From NCBI RefSeq assembly GCF_019375555.1, contig NZ_JAHXDN010000001.1, positions 287,501 to 351,500 on the forward strand: 64,000 bases of DNA, read 5' to 3'. Source of the DNA: Roseobacter insulae (GTDB lineage Bacteria > Pseudomonadota > Alphaproteobacteria > Rhodobacterales > Rhodobacteraceae). The notes beneath the pieces are model-generated. The model saw only the letters and a list, made by a program, of their open reading frames with translations, was not told where the DNA came from and ran no database searches. Shown in pieces: positions 34,835 through 42,949 of this stretch. The position numbers and the translations under genes were made by a program. Numbering within the stretch: the first letter of the stretch is position 1; each line of letters starts with the position of its first letter.

Positions 34835-35890
34835 ATGACGCATCTGTGGGTTCGCGCCGAACAGCGCGCCAATGAGACACGGGTCGGCCTCACCCCAGTG
34901 GGGGCCGCGGATCTGCTCGCGGCGGGCTTCGATGTAACGGTCGAGGAATCGCCCAGCCGGGTCATCGGGGATGCCGCATACCGGCAGGCCGGATGCACGA
35001 TGGCCGCGCCGCACACGTGGCCGCAGGCCCCCGCCGACGCCATTATCTTCGGCCTCAAGGAATTGCCGGAGGTAGATACACCCCTGACCCACAGACACAT
35101 CATGTTCGGCCATGCCTTCAAGGGTCAGCCAGCCGGGTTGCGGCTGCTGGACCGGTTTCGCCGGGGGGACGGCACGCTGCTGGATCTGGAGTACCTGACC
35201 GATGAAGACGGTCGCAGGCTGGCCGCTTTTGGCTATTGGGCAGGATACGCAGGTGCTGCCGTCGCCCTAAAATGCTGGGCGGCACAGCAAAACGGGTCGA
35301 TTGCCGGGGCTTTGAGCGCTTACCAAAGTTCCACGGCGCTGCTGTCGGAATTGCAGGCTGATCTGGTGGCGACCGGCAGTCACCGGCCCACTGCGCTGAT
35401 CATCGGGGCCCTGGGGCGCGTTGGCACCGGTGTTGCGGATCTGTGCACCGCGATGGGCGTTCCGACAACCAAATGGGACATGGCAGAAACTGCCACCGGC
35501 GGGCCGTTTCCGGAAGTCTTCGCACATGACCTGTTTTTCAATTGCGTGCTGGCGCGCCCCGGCACGCCCGTTTTCGTGCCCGCTGACACGGTTTCGCGGC
35601 AACGGAAGCTGAGCGTCATTGCAGACATCGCCTGTGACCCCGACAGCGATTTCTCCCCGATCAAAGTATACGACAAGACAACGACCTGGGATCGTCCGGC
35701 CCTGAGGGTGCACGACACCCCGGTTCTGGATTTCACCGCCATCGACAATCTGCCATCGATGCTGCCCCTTGAAAGCAGCGAGGACTATGCCGATCAACTG
35801 TTGCCGGTCCTCAAGACGCTGGCACAGCCCGACGCGCCGGTCTGGTCACGGGCCGCTGCCACTTTCGCGCAGCACGTCGCCAGACTTTAG
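34835..35890 (+). CDS. Saccharopine dehydrogenase (NAD+, L-lysine-forming type)
   Basis: 351-aa protein related to fungal LYS1 and the alanine dehydrogenase N-terminal fold. It begins THLWVRAEQRANETRVGLTP, with the Lys/His region HIMFGHAFKGQ and the nucleotide-binding LIIGALGRVGTGVADLC (~190). LSVIADIACDPDSDFSPIK and the C-terminal DNLPSMLPLESSEDYAD are strong family signatures. It would interconvert saccharopine with lysine plus 2-oxoglutarate; whether it degrades or makes lysine here is not shown. It is cotranscribed with the GST gene. Its stop overlaps the stop of the convergent SDR gene by 4 bp. Confidence 0.88.
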   Translation: MTHLWVRAEQRANETRVGLTPVGAADLLAAGFDVTVEESPSRVIGDAAYRQAGCTMAAPHTWPQAPADAIIFGLKELPEVDTPLTHRHIMFGHAFKGQPAGLRLLDRFRRGDGTLLDLEYLTDEDGRRLAAFGYWAGYAGAAVALKCWAAQQNGSIAGALSAYQSSTALLSELQADLVATGSHRPTALIIGALGRVGTGVADLCTAMGVPTTKWDMAETATGGPFPEVFAHDLFFNCVLARPGTPVFVPADTVSRQRKLSVIADIACDPDSDFSPIKVYDKTTTWDRPALRVHDTPVLDFTAIDNLPSMLPLESSEDYADQLLPVLKTLAQPDAPVWSRAAATFAQHVARL

Positions 35891-36618
35891 GAGAACACGC
35901 GGTAGTAGAGCCAATCCGGCAAAAACTGGCTTCCCCGGAACACCAGAGAAAAAAGCCGGGGGAAGCTGACTTTGAACTTGCTGGTATTCATCTGCCGGTA
36001 CATCTCTTCCGCCGCTTCTTCGGGCGTCATGATAAATGGCATCCGGAAGGTGTTCTTCTCGGTCAGCTGTGTCTTGATGAAGCCGGGATTGGACAGCTGA
36101 ACCTGCACCCCGGTATCCCGCAGATCGGCGTATATGCATTCGGCCAACGACATCGTGCCCGCCTTGGATGCTGTGTAGCCGATCGACCCCGGCAACCCGC
36201 GAAAGCCGCTCAGACTGCCGGTCACCACGATATGGCCCGCATCACGCGACACCATGTCCGGCACAACCTGACCCAGGACGCGGACAAGCCCTGTGAAATT
36301 GATATCAGCCATCGCGGTTGCCTGATCACTGTTCCAGGCTTCGGCGCCAAAAGGCCAGTAGACACCCGCCAGATACACCACGCCATCGATCCGCCCCACC
36401 GCGGCAGCGGCGGTTTTCACGCTTTCGTCACTCGCGACATCCACCGTCTGGTATGATCCTTCGCCGAGCAATTCGGCCACCAGTTGCTTCAGCTTGTCTT
36501 CTGACCGTGCCGACACGATGACATGCGCGCCCGCCTTGCTCAGGCGTTTGGCGAGCGCGGCCCCCAGACCGTCGCTGGCCCCAACGAGCCAGTATCTCTT
36601 GCCTGACCAGTCCTTCAT
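35887..36618 (-). CDS. SDR-family oxidoreductase (last gene of sigma-E target operon)
   Basis: 243-aa short-chain dehydrogenase. NAD(P) motif GASDGLGAALAKRL (residues ~14-27), the NAG-like LAGVYWP, catalytic Ser in VTGSLSGFRG and YTASK (Tyr/Lys). The ATG overlaps the DUF3833 stop codon (ATGA). Position corresponds to the last gene of the operon that, as I recall, is RSP1087-1091 in Rhodobacter sphaeroides, induced by sigma-E under singlet oxygen. A lipid-related substrate is plausible but unproven. Confidence 0.88.
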   Translation of the reverse strand: MKDWSGKRYWLVGASDGLGAALAKRLSKAGAHVIVSARSEDKLKQLVAELLGEGSYQTVDVASDESVKTAAAAVGRIDGVVYLAGVYWPFGAEAWNSDQATAMADINFTGLVRVLGQVVPDMVSRDAGHIVVTGSLSGFRGLPGSIGYTASKAGTMSLAECIYADLRDTGVQVQLSNPGFIKTQLTEKNTFRMPFIMTPEEAAEEMYRQMNTSKFKVSFPRLFSLVFRGSQFLPDWLYYRVFS

Positions 36619-37178
36619 TGAGCGCCTTTCGGTCTCATCGTGGCAACCAGTTCGGCGACCTTGACACCGAACTTGCGAAACTGGGAGCGGTTCATGATCG
36701 TGCCATTCGGCGTCAGGTACATCCAGTCCACTGTATCCAGAATGTGACCTCCGGAGGCCTCGGGCAGTCTGATCTTGTACTTCAGCAGGACGGTAGGCCC
36801 GGTCTGGCACCCCGATCCCTCACCCACCACATCATCGGCGGTGGCGCGAATGGATCCGTCGTCTCCCACCGTGAGGTGCCACTCACGGTCCTGAATGCTG
36901 CCGTCGTCATAGGTGAACCGCTCTTTCATCGACCCGGAATTGCCGGACCACGATGCCTCGAAATCCGCGACAAAACGGCTGCTCACACGTCCAAAAGGAC
37001 CATAGATGACGCCCTCGCAGAGGATTGGCCCGTCAAGATGCTGCCGCACATCGAAGGCAGGCGCGGCATCTTCGTAATCTTCCGGTTTCTGTGCCGCGAA
37101 GCCCATCCAGCGCCGCAGGCACCAAACGCCGGTCACCCCAAGAGCGATGCCGATGATCACGTAAATCCAATCACTCAT
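36615..37178 (-). CDS. DUF3833 family protein
   Basis: 187 aa. One N-terminal membrane helix (WIYVIIGIALGVTGVWCL) anchors a lipocalin-like domain facing the periplasm: FDVRQHLDGPILCEGVIYGPFGRVSSRF, ERFTYDDGSIQDREWHL and VDWMYLTPNGTIMNRS are DUF3833 signatures. Function unknown. It sits between the MFS gene (3 bp gap) and the SDR gene (4-bp overlap). The lipocalin-like shape would suit handling of a hydrophobic molecule. Confidence 0.85.
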   Translation of the reverse strand: MSDWIYVIIGIALGVTGVWCLRRWMGFAAQKPEDYEDAAPAFDVRQHLDGPILCEGVIYGPFGRVSSRFVADFEASWSGNSGSMKERFTYDDGSIQDREWHLTVGDDGSIRATADDVVGEGSGCQTGPTVLLKYKIRLPEASGGHILDTVDWMYLTPNGTIMNRSQFRKFGVKVAELVATMRPKGAQ

Positions 37179-37181
37179 CCG

Positions 37182-38417
37182 TCAAACCTCTCTCAGATTG
37201 GTTACTGCCAACAGGGCAACCGCGACAAGTTTCAAAACACAGGGCACCGCTGCGTAGAGCAGGGCGAGCAGCGCCAACGCCTTTTGCGGGTTGTCCGCAG
37301 CGCTGCCGCTCTGAAATCCGGCCTGCTCCAACAGCGGCAGCAATGTGACCGCCGCAAATGCCAGGGTAAGCTTGGACACGAAAGACCACAGGCCAAAGCC
37401 TTCCGCAGCGGAGGGCGATATCTGGGCCAGACGTTCGGCAAAGAGTGCGGGCAACAAGGTCAGGTCCGCACCCAAGGTCGCACCGGATGCCACGCAGATG
37501 AGTGCGAACAGAACCCAATCACCCGGCCCGAGGGTTAGGGTCAGTCCAAAGGCCCCGATGGCAAGGATCATCGCAAGGATCAGCACGTCCTTCGCGCCGA
37601 AGCGTTCGGCCATTTTCCCCCAGAACGGCGCCGCGACCGCTGCTGACAGGAAAAAGACCAGTAAGAGCGGACCTTCCAAACCGGGTGATTCCAGTCTGCT
37701 TTCAACGAAGAACAAAAACAGCGTCGAGCTTACCGCGACCGGCGCTGCATTCACCAAGGCGATCAGCAGCAGCCTGCGGGCCAGCCTGTCTTTCAGAACG
37801 GTGCCAAACCCGGTGGAGGGCGCTGTGCCCGCCATGCTCCACTCAGGGCGCATCACCAGCGCCGCCAAAAGCGCAAGGCAGGCAAAGCCGGCTGCAAACC
37901 AGCCAAACGGCGTGTCAACGTAAGCGGCAAGTCCCACCGGCGCCACGGCCGCAATGCAGACGCCGATCAACGCCCCGCTTTCGCGCCATCGGGCCAGCTT
38001 CAGATGACCTTGACCGGACAGCTGCGATGCTTTCAGGACGCCCTGCGCATAGAAGTTGATGGTCAGGAAGCTGAAGGCCGAAAACACCAATGTCAGCGTC
38101 ACGCCGAACCAGATCAACGGAGGCAGCAAAGGCGGCACCGCAAACAGTCCGATCATCGCAGCGGCGATCAGCGCACACCCGATGAGCACGTTCGCCGCGC
38201 GGCGGTCACGCGTTCTCTCGGCCAGCTTTCCCAACAGCGGATCCTGCACCACATCGAGCAACCGCAACCCAAAGAGAACCGCCCCCAATGCCGCAAGAGA
38301 CACGCCGTATTCATCGACATAGAATTTCGGAGCATGGATATAGATCGGCAGACCCGCGGCAGACAGCAGGGCCGCGAACATCGAATAGGCTGGCAGCCGT
38401 TCAGCGTGTTGCGTCAC
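37182..38417 (-). CDS. MFS transporter of the sigma-E target operon
   Basis: 411-aa, 12-helix permease of the major facilitator/GPH type. The loop between helices 2 and 3 reads FGLRLLDVVQDPLLGKLAERTRDRRAANV, which resembles melibiose-type (GPH) carriers. The start is a GTG at 38417 overlapping the DUF1365 stop codon (GTGA). Substrate unknown. Its presence between DUF1365 and DUF3833 genes is the same order I recall for the R. sphaeroides operon. Confidence 0.87.
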   Translation of the reverse strand: MTQHAERLPAYSMFAALLSAAGLPIYIHAPKFYVDEYGVSLAALGAVLFGLRLLDVVQDPLLGKLAERTRDRRAANVLIGCALIAAAMIGLFAVPPLLPPLIWFGVTLTLVFSAFSFLTINFYAQGVLKASQLSGQGHLKLARWRESGALIGVCIAAVAPVGLAAYVDTPFGWFAAGFACLALLAALVMRPEWSMAGTAPSTGFGTVLKDRLARRLLLIALVNAAPVAVSSTLFLFFVESRLESPGLEGPLLLVFFLSAAVAAPFWGKMAERFGAKDVLILAMILAIGAFGLTLTLGPGDWVLFALICVASGATLGADLTLLPALFAERLAQISPSAAEGFGLWSFVSKLTLAFAAVTLLPLLEQAGFQSGSAADNPQKALALLALLYAAVPCVLKLVAVALLAVTNLREV

Positions 38418-39172
38418 CGGGACACCTCTTTTTCAGGTGGTGCCGGCCGCGGTCTGTACTGCGCCCGTTTGAACCAGAGCTTCAAAGCCTGCCAATGGAT
38501 CAGCGTCAGGACACGTCTCGCGCCGAACGGGCGGCGCAGGGCGGCCCGCATGATTGAGCGGTTTGTCAGGGGTTCACGTTTCCCGGTCAGGGTTGCAATC
38601 AGACCGCCTTTTTCGCAGGCGTAGTCGATCCAGATACCGATGCGCGCCTCGGTGATATCGAAACGGAAGGTATAGCCCCCTTCAACCGGCTGAAAGGGAG
38701 ACACGTGAAAAATCTTCGCCGCCTGCAACGTGTCGCTGGGGTCAATCGGGCGCAAGTCGGGATGATGGCACAGATAGCTGTGACGGTCGCCGAATGTGTT
38801 GCTGACTTCGGCGATTACCGCGATCAGGGCATTGTCCGCGCGTCGGCACAACCAGAAGCTTACCGGGTTGAAGACATGCCCGAACATTCTTGGCTGTGCG
38901 AGCAGTTCGACCTTTTCAACGCCGGTGATCTGATGGCTTTCAAGCACACGCCGAACCCAGAACGCCCCCGTGCCTGCCCCGGGCGCACCGCCGTGGTCAC
39001 TGTCATGCAGTGACGTGACCCCACGCCCGTTGCGCGTGAACAGGCCCGGCGTCCGCACCTCGGCCTCCGCGTCCAGCAACACGTAGTCCACAGAATAGCG
39101 AAAAGCGTTTTCGATCGCGCCCTTTCGCCCGTGATAGGTTTGCCCCGCGATATGATCGACCTGAGATGTCAT
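38414..39172 (-). CDS. DUF1365 family protein
   Basis: 252 aa. Signatures are the N-terminal QTYHGRKGAIENAFRYSVDYVLLD, the central FGHVFNPVSFWLCRRAD and the region from SNTFGDRHSYLCHHPDL to KIFHVSPFQPVEGGY. DUF1365 proteins are commonly found next to COG2907 FAD oxidoreductases and cyclopropane fatty acid synthases, pointing to fatty-acid modification; no activity is proven here. The ATG overlaps the stop codon of the FAD oxidoreductase gene (ATGA). Confidence 0.9.
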   Translation of the reverse strand: MTSQVDHIAGQTYHGRKGAIENAFRYSVDYVLLDAEAEVRTPGLFTRNGRGVTSLHDSDHGGAPGAGTGAFWVRRVLESHQITGVEKVELLAQPRMFGHVFNPVSFWLCRRADNALIAVIAEVSNTFGDRHSYLCHHPDLRPIDPSDTLQAAKIFHVSPFQPVEGGYTFRFDITEARIGIWIDYACEKGGLIATLTGKREPLTNRSIMRAALRRPFGARRVLTLIHWQALKLWFKRAQYRPRPAPPEKEVSR

Positions 39173-40497
39173 TCTGCCGCAAGGGTCCCGTATTGCTTCT
39201 GTTTCAACGCCCGCACCACATCCACTGCGCTGGACAGTCCGTCCTCGTGAAACCCGTTCTTCATCCAAGCGCCGCAGAACCACGTATTCCGTGTGCCGTT
39301 GAACGCGGCAACTTTCTTCTGTGCGCTCAGCGCGGCAAGATCGTAGACCGGGTGGCGCAATGTCACCTGATCATAGATCAGATCGTCGCGGATCGTGCGT
39401 TTTGTGTTCAGGGTCACGAAATGCGGATCGTCCAGCGGAATGGGCTGAAGGGAGTTCATCCAATAGGTCAGGTCAATCCGGTCTGACCGCGCGGCGCGGT
39501 CTTCGGTGTAGACCCAACTGGCCCATGTCTTGCGTCGTTTCGGCATAATGCTGGTGTCGGCATGCAATACGATGTCATTGGGCTGATACGCGATGGCGCC
39601 GAGCGCCGTCTTTTCTTGCGGGGTCGCGTCATCCAGCAGCCGCAGGCTGTCATCGGAATGCGTTGCAAAAATCACATCGTCGAAAGCCTCGGGGTCACCT
39701 TCATAGGGCCGCACGATCACCTGCCCGGCCGCCCGGGTCACGGATTCTACCGGCGCCCGCATGCGCAGATCCACGCCAGCGCCTTCCAACGCGTTTTCAA
39801 GCCGACGCACATATTGGGTCGATCCGCCATCAACCGTGTACCACTGGTGCTGACCGGTGACGCCCAGCAAAGCATGATTTTCGAAAAACCTGATCATCGC
39901 ATGCGCCGGGAAATCCATGATCTTCTCGGTGGGGGTAGACCAGATCGCGCCCGACAGCGGCAGCAGGTAATAGTTGCGAAACCATGCACCCGAGCCAAGC
40001 TCGTGCAAGAAATCCGCCAGCGTCAAGGATTTGTCCTGCGCGATAACGACCGCCTGCCTGTTGAATTTCAGGATGTCCCGGACCATGCGCAAAAAGGCCG
40101 GTGTTGCGGCATTGCGGCGCTGCGCGAAAAGAGCGTCAAGCGAGGTCAGCGCGTATTCAAGACGGCCACCATCAATCGATGCGCCAAAGCTCATGTTCGA
40201 TTTGACCACCGGCACAGCCAATTGTTCGAAAAGCGCTGCCATGTAAGGATAATTCGCATAATTATATACAATGAAACCCGTATCGACCGGTTGGTCGCCA
40301 GACTTTCCTGCCATCACGGTGCGCGCGTGACCACCCAGCCGCGGTTCCGCCTCGAACAGGGTCACCTTATGGCTGTTGCGCAGCATGAACGCCGCGCCCA
40401 TGCCGGAAATACCGCCGCCGATAACTGCTATTTTTTTGGGATGTTGGTGGTGCTCAGCTGGCGTGAATGTGCCTGTTGTAAGCGCGTCGAAAGGCAT
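39169..40497 (-). CDS. FAD-dependent oxidoreductase (COG2907, UfaD-like)
   Basis: 442-aa flavoprotein of the amine-oxidase/phytoene-desaturase fold. The dinucleotide-binding motif IAVIGGGISGMGAAFML is followed by LFEAEPRLGGHARTV. QPVDTGFIVYN and the C-terminal NTWFCGAWMKNGFHEDGLSSA are COG2907 signatures. In R. sphaeroides the homologue at this position (RSP1091 from memory, named UfaD) takes part in furan fatty acid synthesis; homology is inferred from gene order and family. It is first in a five-gene operon with a sigma-E-type promoter (40535-40562), giving a 5' leader of about 30 nt. The ATG at 40497 is chosen because earlier codons would overlap that promoter. Confidence 0.88.
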   Translation of the reverse strand: MPFDALTTGTFTPAEHHQHPKKIAVIGGGISGMGAAFMLRNSHKVTLFEAEPRLGGHARTVMAGKSGDQPVDTGFIVYNYANYPYMAALFEQLAVPVVKSNMSFGASIDGGRLEYALTSLDALFAQRRNAATPAFLRMVRDILKFNRQAVVIAQDKSLTLADFLHELGSGAWFRNYYLLPLSGAIWSTPTEKIMDFPAHAMIRFFENHALLGVTGQHQWYTVDGGSTQYVRRLENALEGAGVDLRMRAPVESVTRAAGQVIVRPYEGDPEAFDDVIFATHSDDSLRLLDDATPQEKTALGAIAYQPNDIVLHADTSIMPKRRKTWASWVYTEDRAARSDRIDLTYWMNSLQPIPLDDPHFVTLNTKRTIRDDLIYDQVTLRHPVYDLAALSAQKKVAAFNGTRNTWFCGAWMKNGFHEDGLSSAVDVVRALKQKQYGTLAAE

Positions 40498-40534
40498 AGA
40501 AATCGGTTCCAGAACTCGTGTCAGTGATGCGATG

Positions 40535-40562
40535 TATACGCCCTGCCCGGAAAAATGGATGC
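40535..40562 (-). promoter_or_regulatory. Sigma-E type promoter for the FAD oxidoreductase operon
   Basis: On the minus strand GCATCC (40557-40562), 16-bp spacer, CGTATA (40535-40540). It shares the ATCC/16 bp/CGTA pattern with the promoter on the other strand in front of rpoE. Start predicted near 40529. Confidence 0.65.
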
Positions 40563-40586
40563 ATCCATATGCAAACAAAAATAATT

Positions 40587-40614
40587 TGATCCAATTATGC
40601 ACCTGCAGCGTAAC
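40587..40614 (+). promoter_or_regulatory. Sigma-E type promoter for rpoE-chrR
   Basis: TGATCC (40587-40592), 16-bp spacer, CGTAAC (40609-40614). The -35 equals the known alphaproteobacterial RpoE (ECF11) -35 TGATCC. The predicted start is about 40620, just at the ATG at 40621. Autoregulation by RpoE is expected. Confidence 0.75.
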
Positions 40615-40620
40615 CATGGC

Positions 40621-41277
40621 ATGTTAGCAGATGTTGAGATCGATCCGACTTTAGGTGATGCAGTCAGCATCCCCGCAATGGTGGCGAAAGCTGCCGCGAC
40701 GAGTATGAAGGCTAGGCAACGACAGGTGACGCCGAAGAACGCAGCAACAAGGCTTCTCTGGGTCGAGCATGTGGCCCGTATCAGGGACCATAAAGACACT
40801 CAGGCCTTTGCAGAACTGTTTGGCCACTTCGCGCCGCGCGTGAAGGGCTTTTTGATCAATTCCGGCGCGGATGCGTCGCTGGCGGAGGAATGCACGCAGG
40901 ATGTGATGGCGACACTGTGGAACAAGGCGCATCAGTTTGATGCTTCCAGAGCTTCCGTGGCCACGTGGATTTTCACCATCGCGAGGAACCGCAAGATTGA
41001 CCTCTTGCGGCGTCAGCGCAGACCTGAACCGGAAGACCTAACCTGGGGTCCCGAAGAAGAACCAGATCAGGCGGATGTTCTGACTCTGCAACAGGAAACG
41101 GAACTATTGGGCGCAGCGCTGGCCGATCTGCCGCACGCCCAGCGGGAGTTGATAGAAAAGGCGTATTTCGGGGATCTGACCCATAGTGAAATCGCCGCGG
41201 AAACCGGTCTGCCTCTGGGCACGATCAAATCGAGAATACGACTGGCGCTGGACCGTCTGCGCCATGCAATGAAGTGA
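40621..41277 (+). CDS. rpoE: ECF sigma factor RpoE (ECF11, singlet-oxygen response)
   Basis: Group 4 sigma factor of the RpoE-ChrR type. Region 2 includes FAELFGHFAPRVKGFLINSG and the -10-recognising AEECTQDVMATLWNKAHQFD with TWIFTIARNRKIDLLRRQRR; region 4 is LPHAQRELIEKAYFGDLTHSEIAAETGLPLGTIKSRI. Activated when ChrR releases it under singlet-oxygen stress. The start is uncertain: the ATG at 40621 would be leaderless relative to the predicted promoter, while 40705 (MKARQRQ) would give the usual ~190 aa. The frame's first ATG, at 40597, lies inside the promoter. Followed 6 bp later by chrR. Confidence 0.92.
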   Translation: MLADVEIDPTLGDAVSIPAMVAKAAATSMKARQRQVTPKNAATRLLWVEHVARIRDHKDTQAFAELFGHFAPRVKGFLINSGADASLAEECTQDVMATLWNKAHQFDASRASVATWIFTIARNRKIDLLRRQRRPEPEDLTWGPEEEPDQADVLTLQQETELLGAALADLPHAQRELIEKAYFGDLTHSEIAAETGLPLGTIKSRIRLALDRLRHAMK

Positions 41278-41283
41278 AACGCA

Positions 41284-41943
41284 ATGACTGACAACATTAA
41301 ACATCACCTGAACGACGCCGTGCTGATGGCCTACTCAGCAGGTTCCCTGCCCGAAGCCTTCAACCTGATGGTCGCGGCACATTTGTCGCTTTGCGATGCG
41401 TGCCGGGCCCGGGCAGAGAGCTTCGATGCCCTGGGTGGCGAAGTGCTGGAGCAGCTTGAAAGCGCCGCAGTTGCTGCATTGCGCCCCGGCAGTTACGAGG
41501 CCACCTTGGCGCTGATCGCCGGCGGGCCGGTCGCTGAAAAAACCAGGGATGACTTGCCCTGTGCGGTATTGCCCAAGCCCTTGCGCGACTATGTGGGCGG
41601 AGATTTGAACGCCGTCCGCTGGAAGCCGGTCGGTATGGGCGTGAAACAGGCGATCCTGCCAACGTCCAAGGATGCCTCCGCCCGTTTGCTGTTGATCCCG
41701 GCGGGTACCGCGATGCCGGACCACGGTCACCACGGCACTGAAATGACGATGGTGCTTCAGGGCGCGTTTCAGGACGAAGATGACTATTTCGCCCGGGGTG
41801 ACGTGGAAATCGCAGACAGCGACCTGCACCATACGCCGGTGGCAGACATTCACGAAGACTGCATTTGTCTGGCTGTGACCGATGCTCCGCTACAGTTTGA
41901 CCGGCTGATCCCGAAGATCGCGCAAAGGTTTTTGCGCATCTGA
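41284..41943 (+). CDS. chrR: ChrR, zinc-cupin anti-sigma factor
   Basis: 219 aa, two domains. The N-terminal zinc anti-sigma domain has an early His pair (KHHLNDAVL) and HLSLCDACRARAESFD (HX3CX2C), which hold Zn and bind RpoE. The C-terminal cupin has LIPAGTAMPDHGHHGTEMTMVLQG and DLHHTPVADIHEDC, the part needed in R. sphaeroides to sense singlet oxygen. Inhibits RpoE until stress. It forms a two-gene operon with rpoE and ends at a bidirectional terminator. Confidence 0.95.
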   Translation: MTDNIKHHLNDAVLMAYSAGSLPEAFNLMVAAHLSLCDACRARAESFDALGGEVLEQLESAAVAALRPGSYEATLALIAGGPVAEKTRDDLPCAVLPKPLRDYVGGDLNAVRWKPVGMGVKQAILPTSKDASARLLLIPAGTAMPDHGHHGTEMTMVLQGAFQDEDDYFARGDVEIADSDLHHTPVADIHEDCICLAVTDAPLQFDRLIPKIAQRFLRI

Positions 41944-41945
41944 CA

Positions 41946-41973
41946 AAAAACGGGCCACCTCTGGCCCGTTTTT
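41946..41973. terminator. Bidirectional terminator between chrR and the 2-hydroxyacid dehydrogenase gene
   Basis: Symmetrical 12-bp hairpin AAAAACGGGCCA/TGGCCCGTTTTT with loop CCTC. It has T-runs on both strands, so it ends chrR on the plus strand and the sugar-acid operon on the minus strand. Confidence 0.9.
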
Positions 41974-41996
41974 GTGGGCGTTGCGACACTCGCGCT

Positions 41997-42947
41997 TTAC
42001 ATATCTGCACATTCCGGCACCGGGCTTACCACGGTGCCTTCTTGCAGATGCTGCAGCAGGTTATCCACGGTCAAGGCCCCCATTGCGACACGGGTCTCAA
42101 CGGTTGCGCTGCCGACATGCGGTAACAAAACGACGTTGTCGAGCTTGCGCAACGCCTCCGGCACTTTTGGCTCCGCCTCAAATACGTCGAGGCCAGCCCA
42201 TCCCAGACGTCCCTCCTGCAGGGCGAGGATCATTGCCTCTTCGTCAACGACTGTCCCGCGGCTGACGTTGATCAGGGTGCCCTGTGGCCCCAGCGCGTCC
42301 ATCACCTCGCGATTCACGATCTTGTTCGTTGCCGGCCCACCCGGAGTGATGCAGATCAGAACATCCACATCCCGCGCCATATCCGTCAGGTTGCCATAGT
42401 ACTTGTACTCAACATCCTTGGGACTGCGCGAGTGATAGACAATTGTCGTGTCAAAAGGGGCCAGCTTGTCAGCGATCGCCTGACCGATCCGGCCCAGCCC
42501 GAGGATGCCAACGGTTTGCCCGTCAACCGACCGCGTCAGAGGCGCATTGCCTTCCACTTCCCAACGACCGGAGCGCACGTATGCGTCGTCGCGCAGCAAT
42601 TCGCGATAGCAGGCCATCATCAGCATCACAGCCGTGGTTGCAACCTCGGCATTCAACACGTTGGGCGTATGGGTGACCACAACACCCTTGGCCTTCGCCG
42701 CATGTGTGTCGATAGCGTCATACCCGACCCCGTAGCAACTGATCACTTTCAGGTTTGGCATCGCGTCCATGAAAGATGGTTTGACACCGTCATGACCGTT
42801 GGTTGACACATATTCAATCATGGCGCCGTTTTCGTTCAGCCAGGCCTGCGGGTCGTCCATATCCTTGGCTCGGTGGATGGTGAACTCAGCACCCAGACGT
42901 TCCAGCATCGCGTCTGTCGCCCCGCCAATCATAAAGAGATCTGCCAT
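41997..42947 (-). CDS. D-2-hydroxyacid dehydrogenase (glyoxylate/hydroxypyruvate reductase-like)
   Basis: 316-aa NAD(P)-dependent dehydrogenase. The Rossmann motif is GILGLGRIGQAIADKL (~150), the catalytic Arg is in LINVSRGTVVDEEA, Glu is in DVFEAEPKVPEAL, and the catalytic His is in VVLLPHVGSAT. Last gene of a four-gene operon (SDR, IlvD/Edd dehydratase, FAH hydrolase, this gene). If the hydrolase releases glycolate or lactate, this enzyme could oxidise it or handle the matching 2-oxoacid. A GTG at 42953 overlaps the upstream stop (GTGA); the ATG at 42947 is 9 nt after GAGG and is used here. Confidence 0.9.
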   Translation of the reverse strand: MADLFMIGGATDAMLERLGAEFTIHRAKDMDDPQAWLNENGAMIEYVSTNGHDGVKPSFMDAMPNLKVISCYGVGYDAIDTHAAKAKGVVVTHTPNVLNAEVATTAVMLMMACYRELLRDDAYVRSGRWEVEGNAPLTRSVDGQTVGILGLGRIGQAIADKLAPFDTTIVYHSRSPKDVEYKYYGNLTDMARDVDVLICITPGGPATNKIVNREVMDALGPQGTLINVSRGTVVDEEAMILALQEGRLGWAGLDVFEAEPKVPEALRKLDNVVLLPHVGSATVETRVAMGALTVDNLLQHLQEGTVVSPVPECADM

Positions 42948-42949
42948 GC

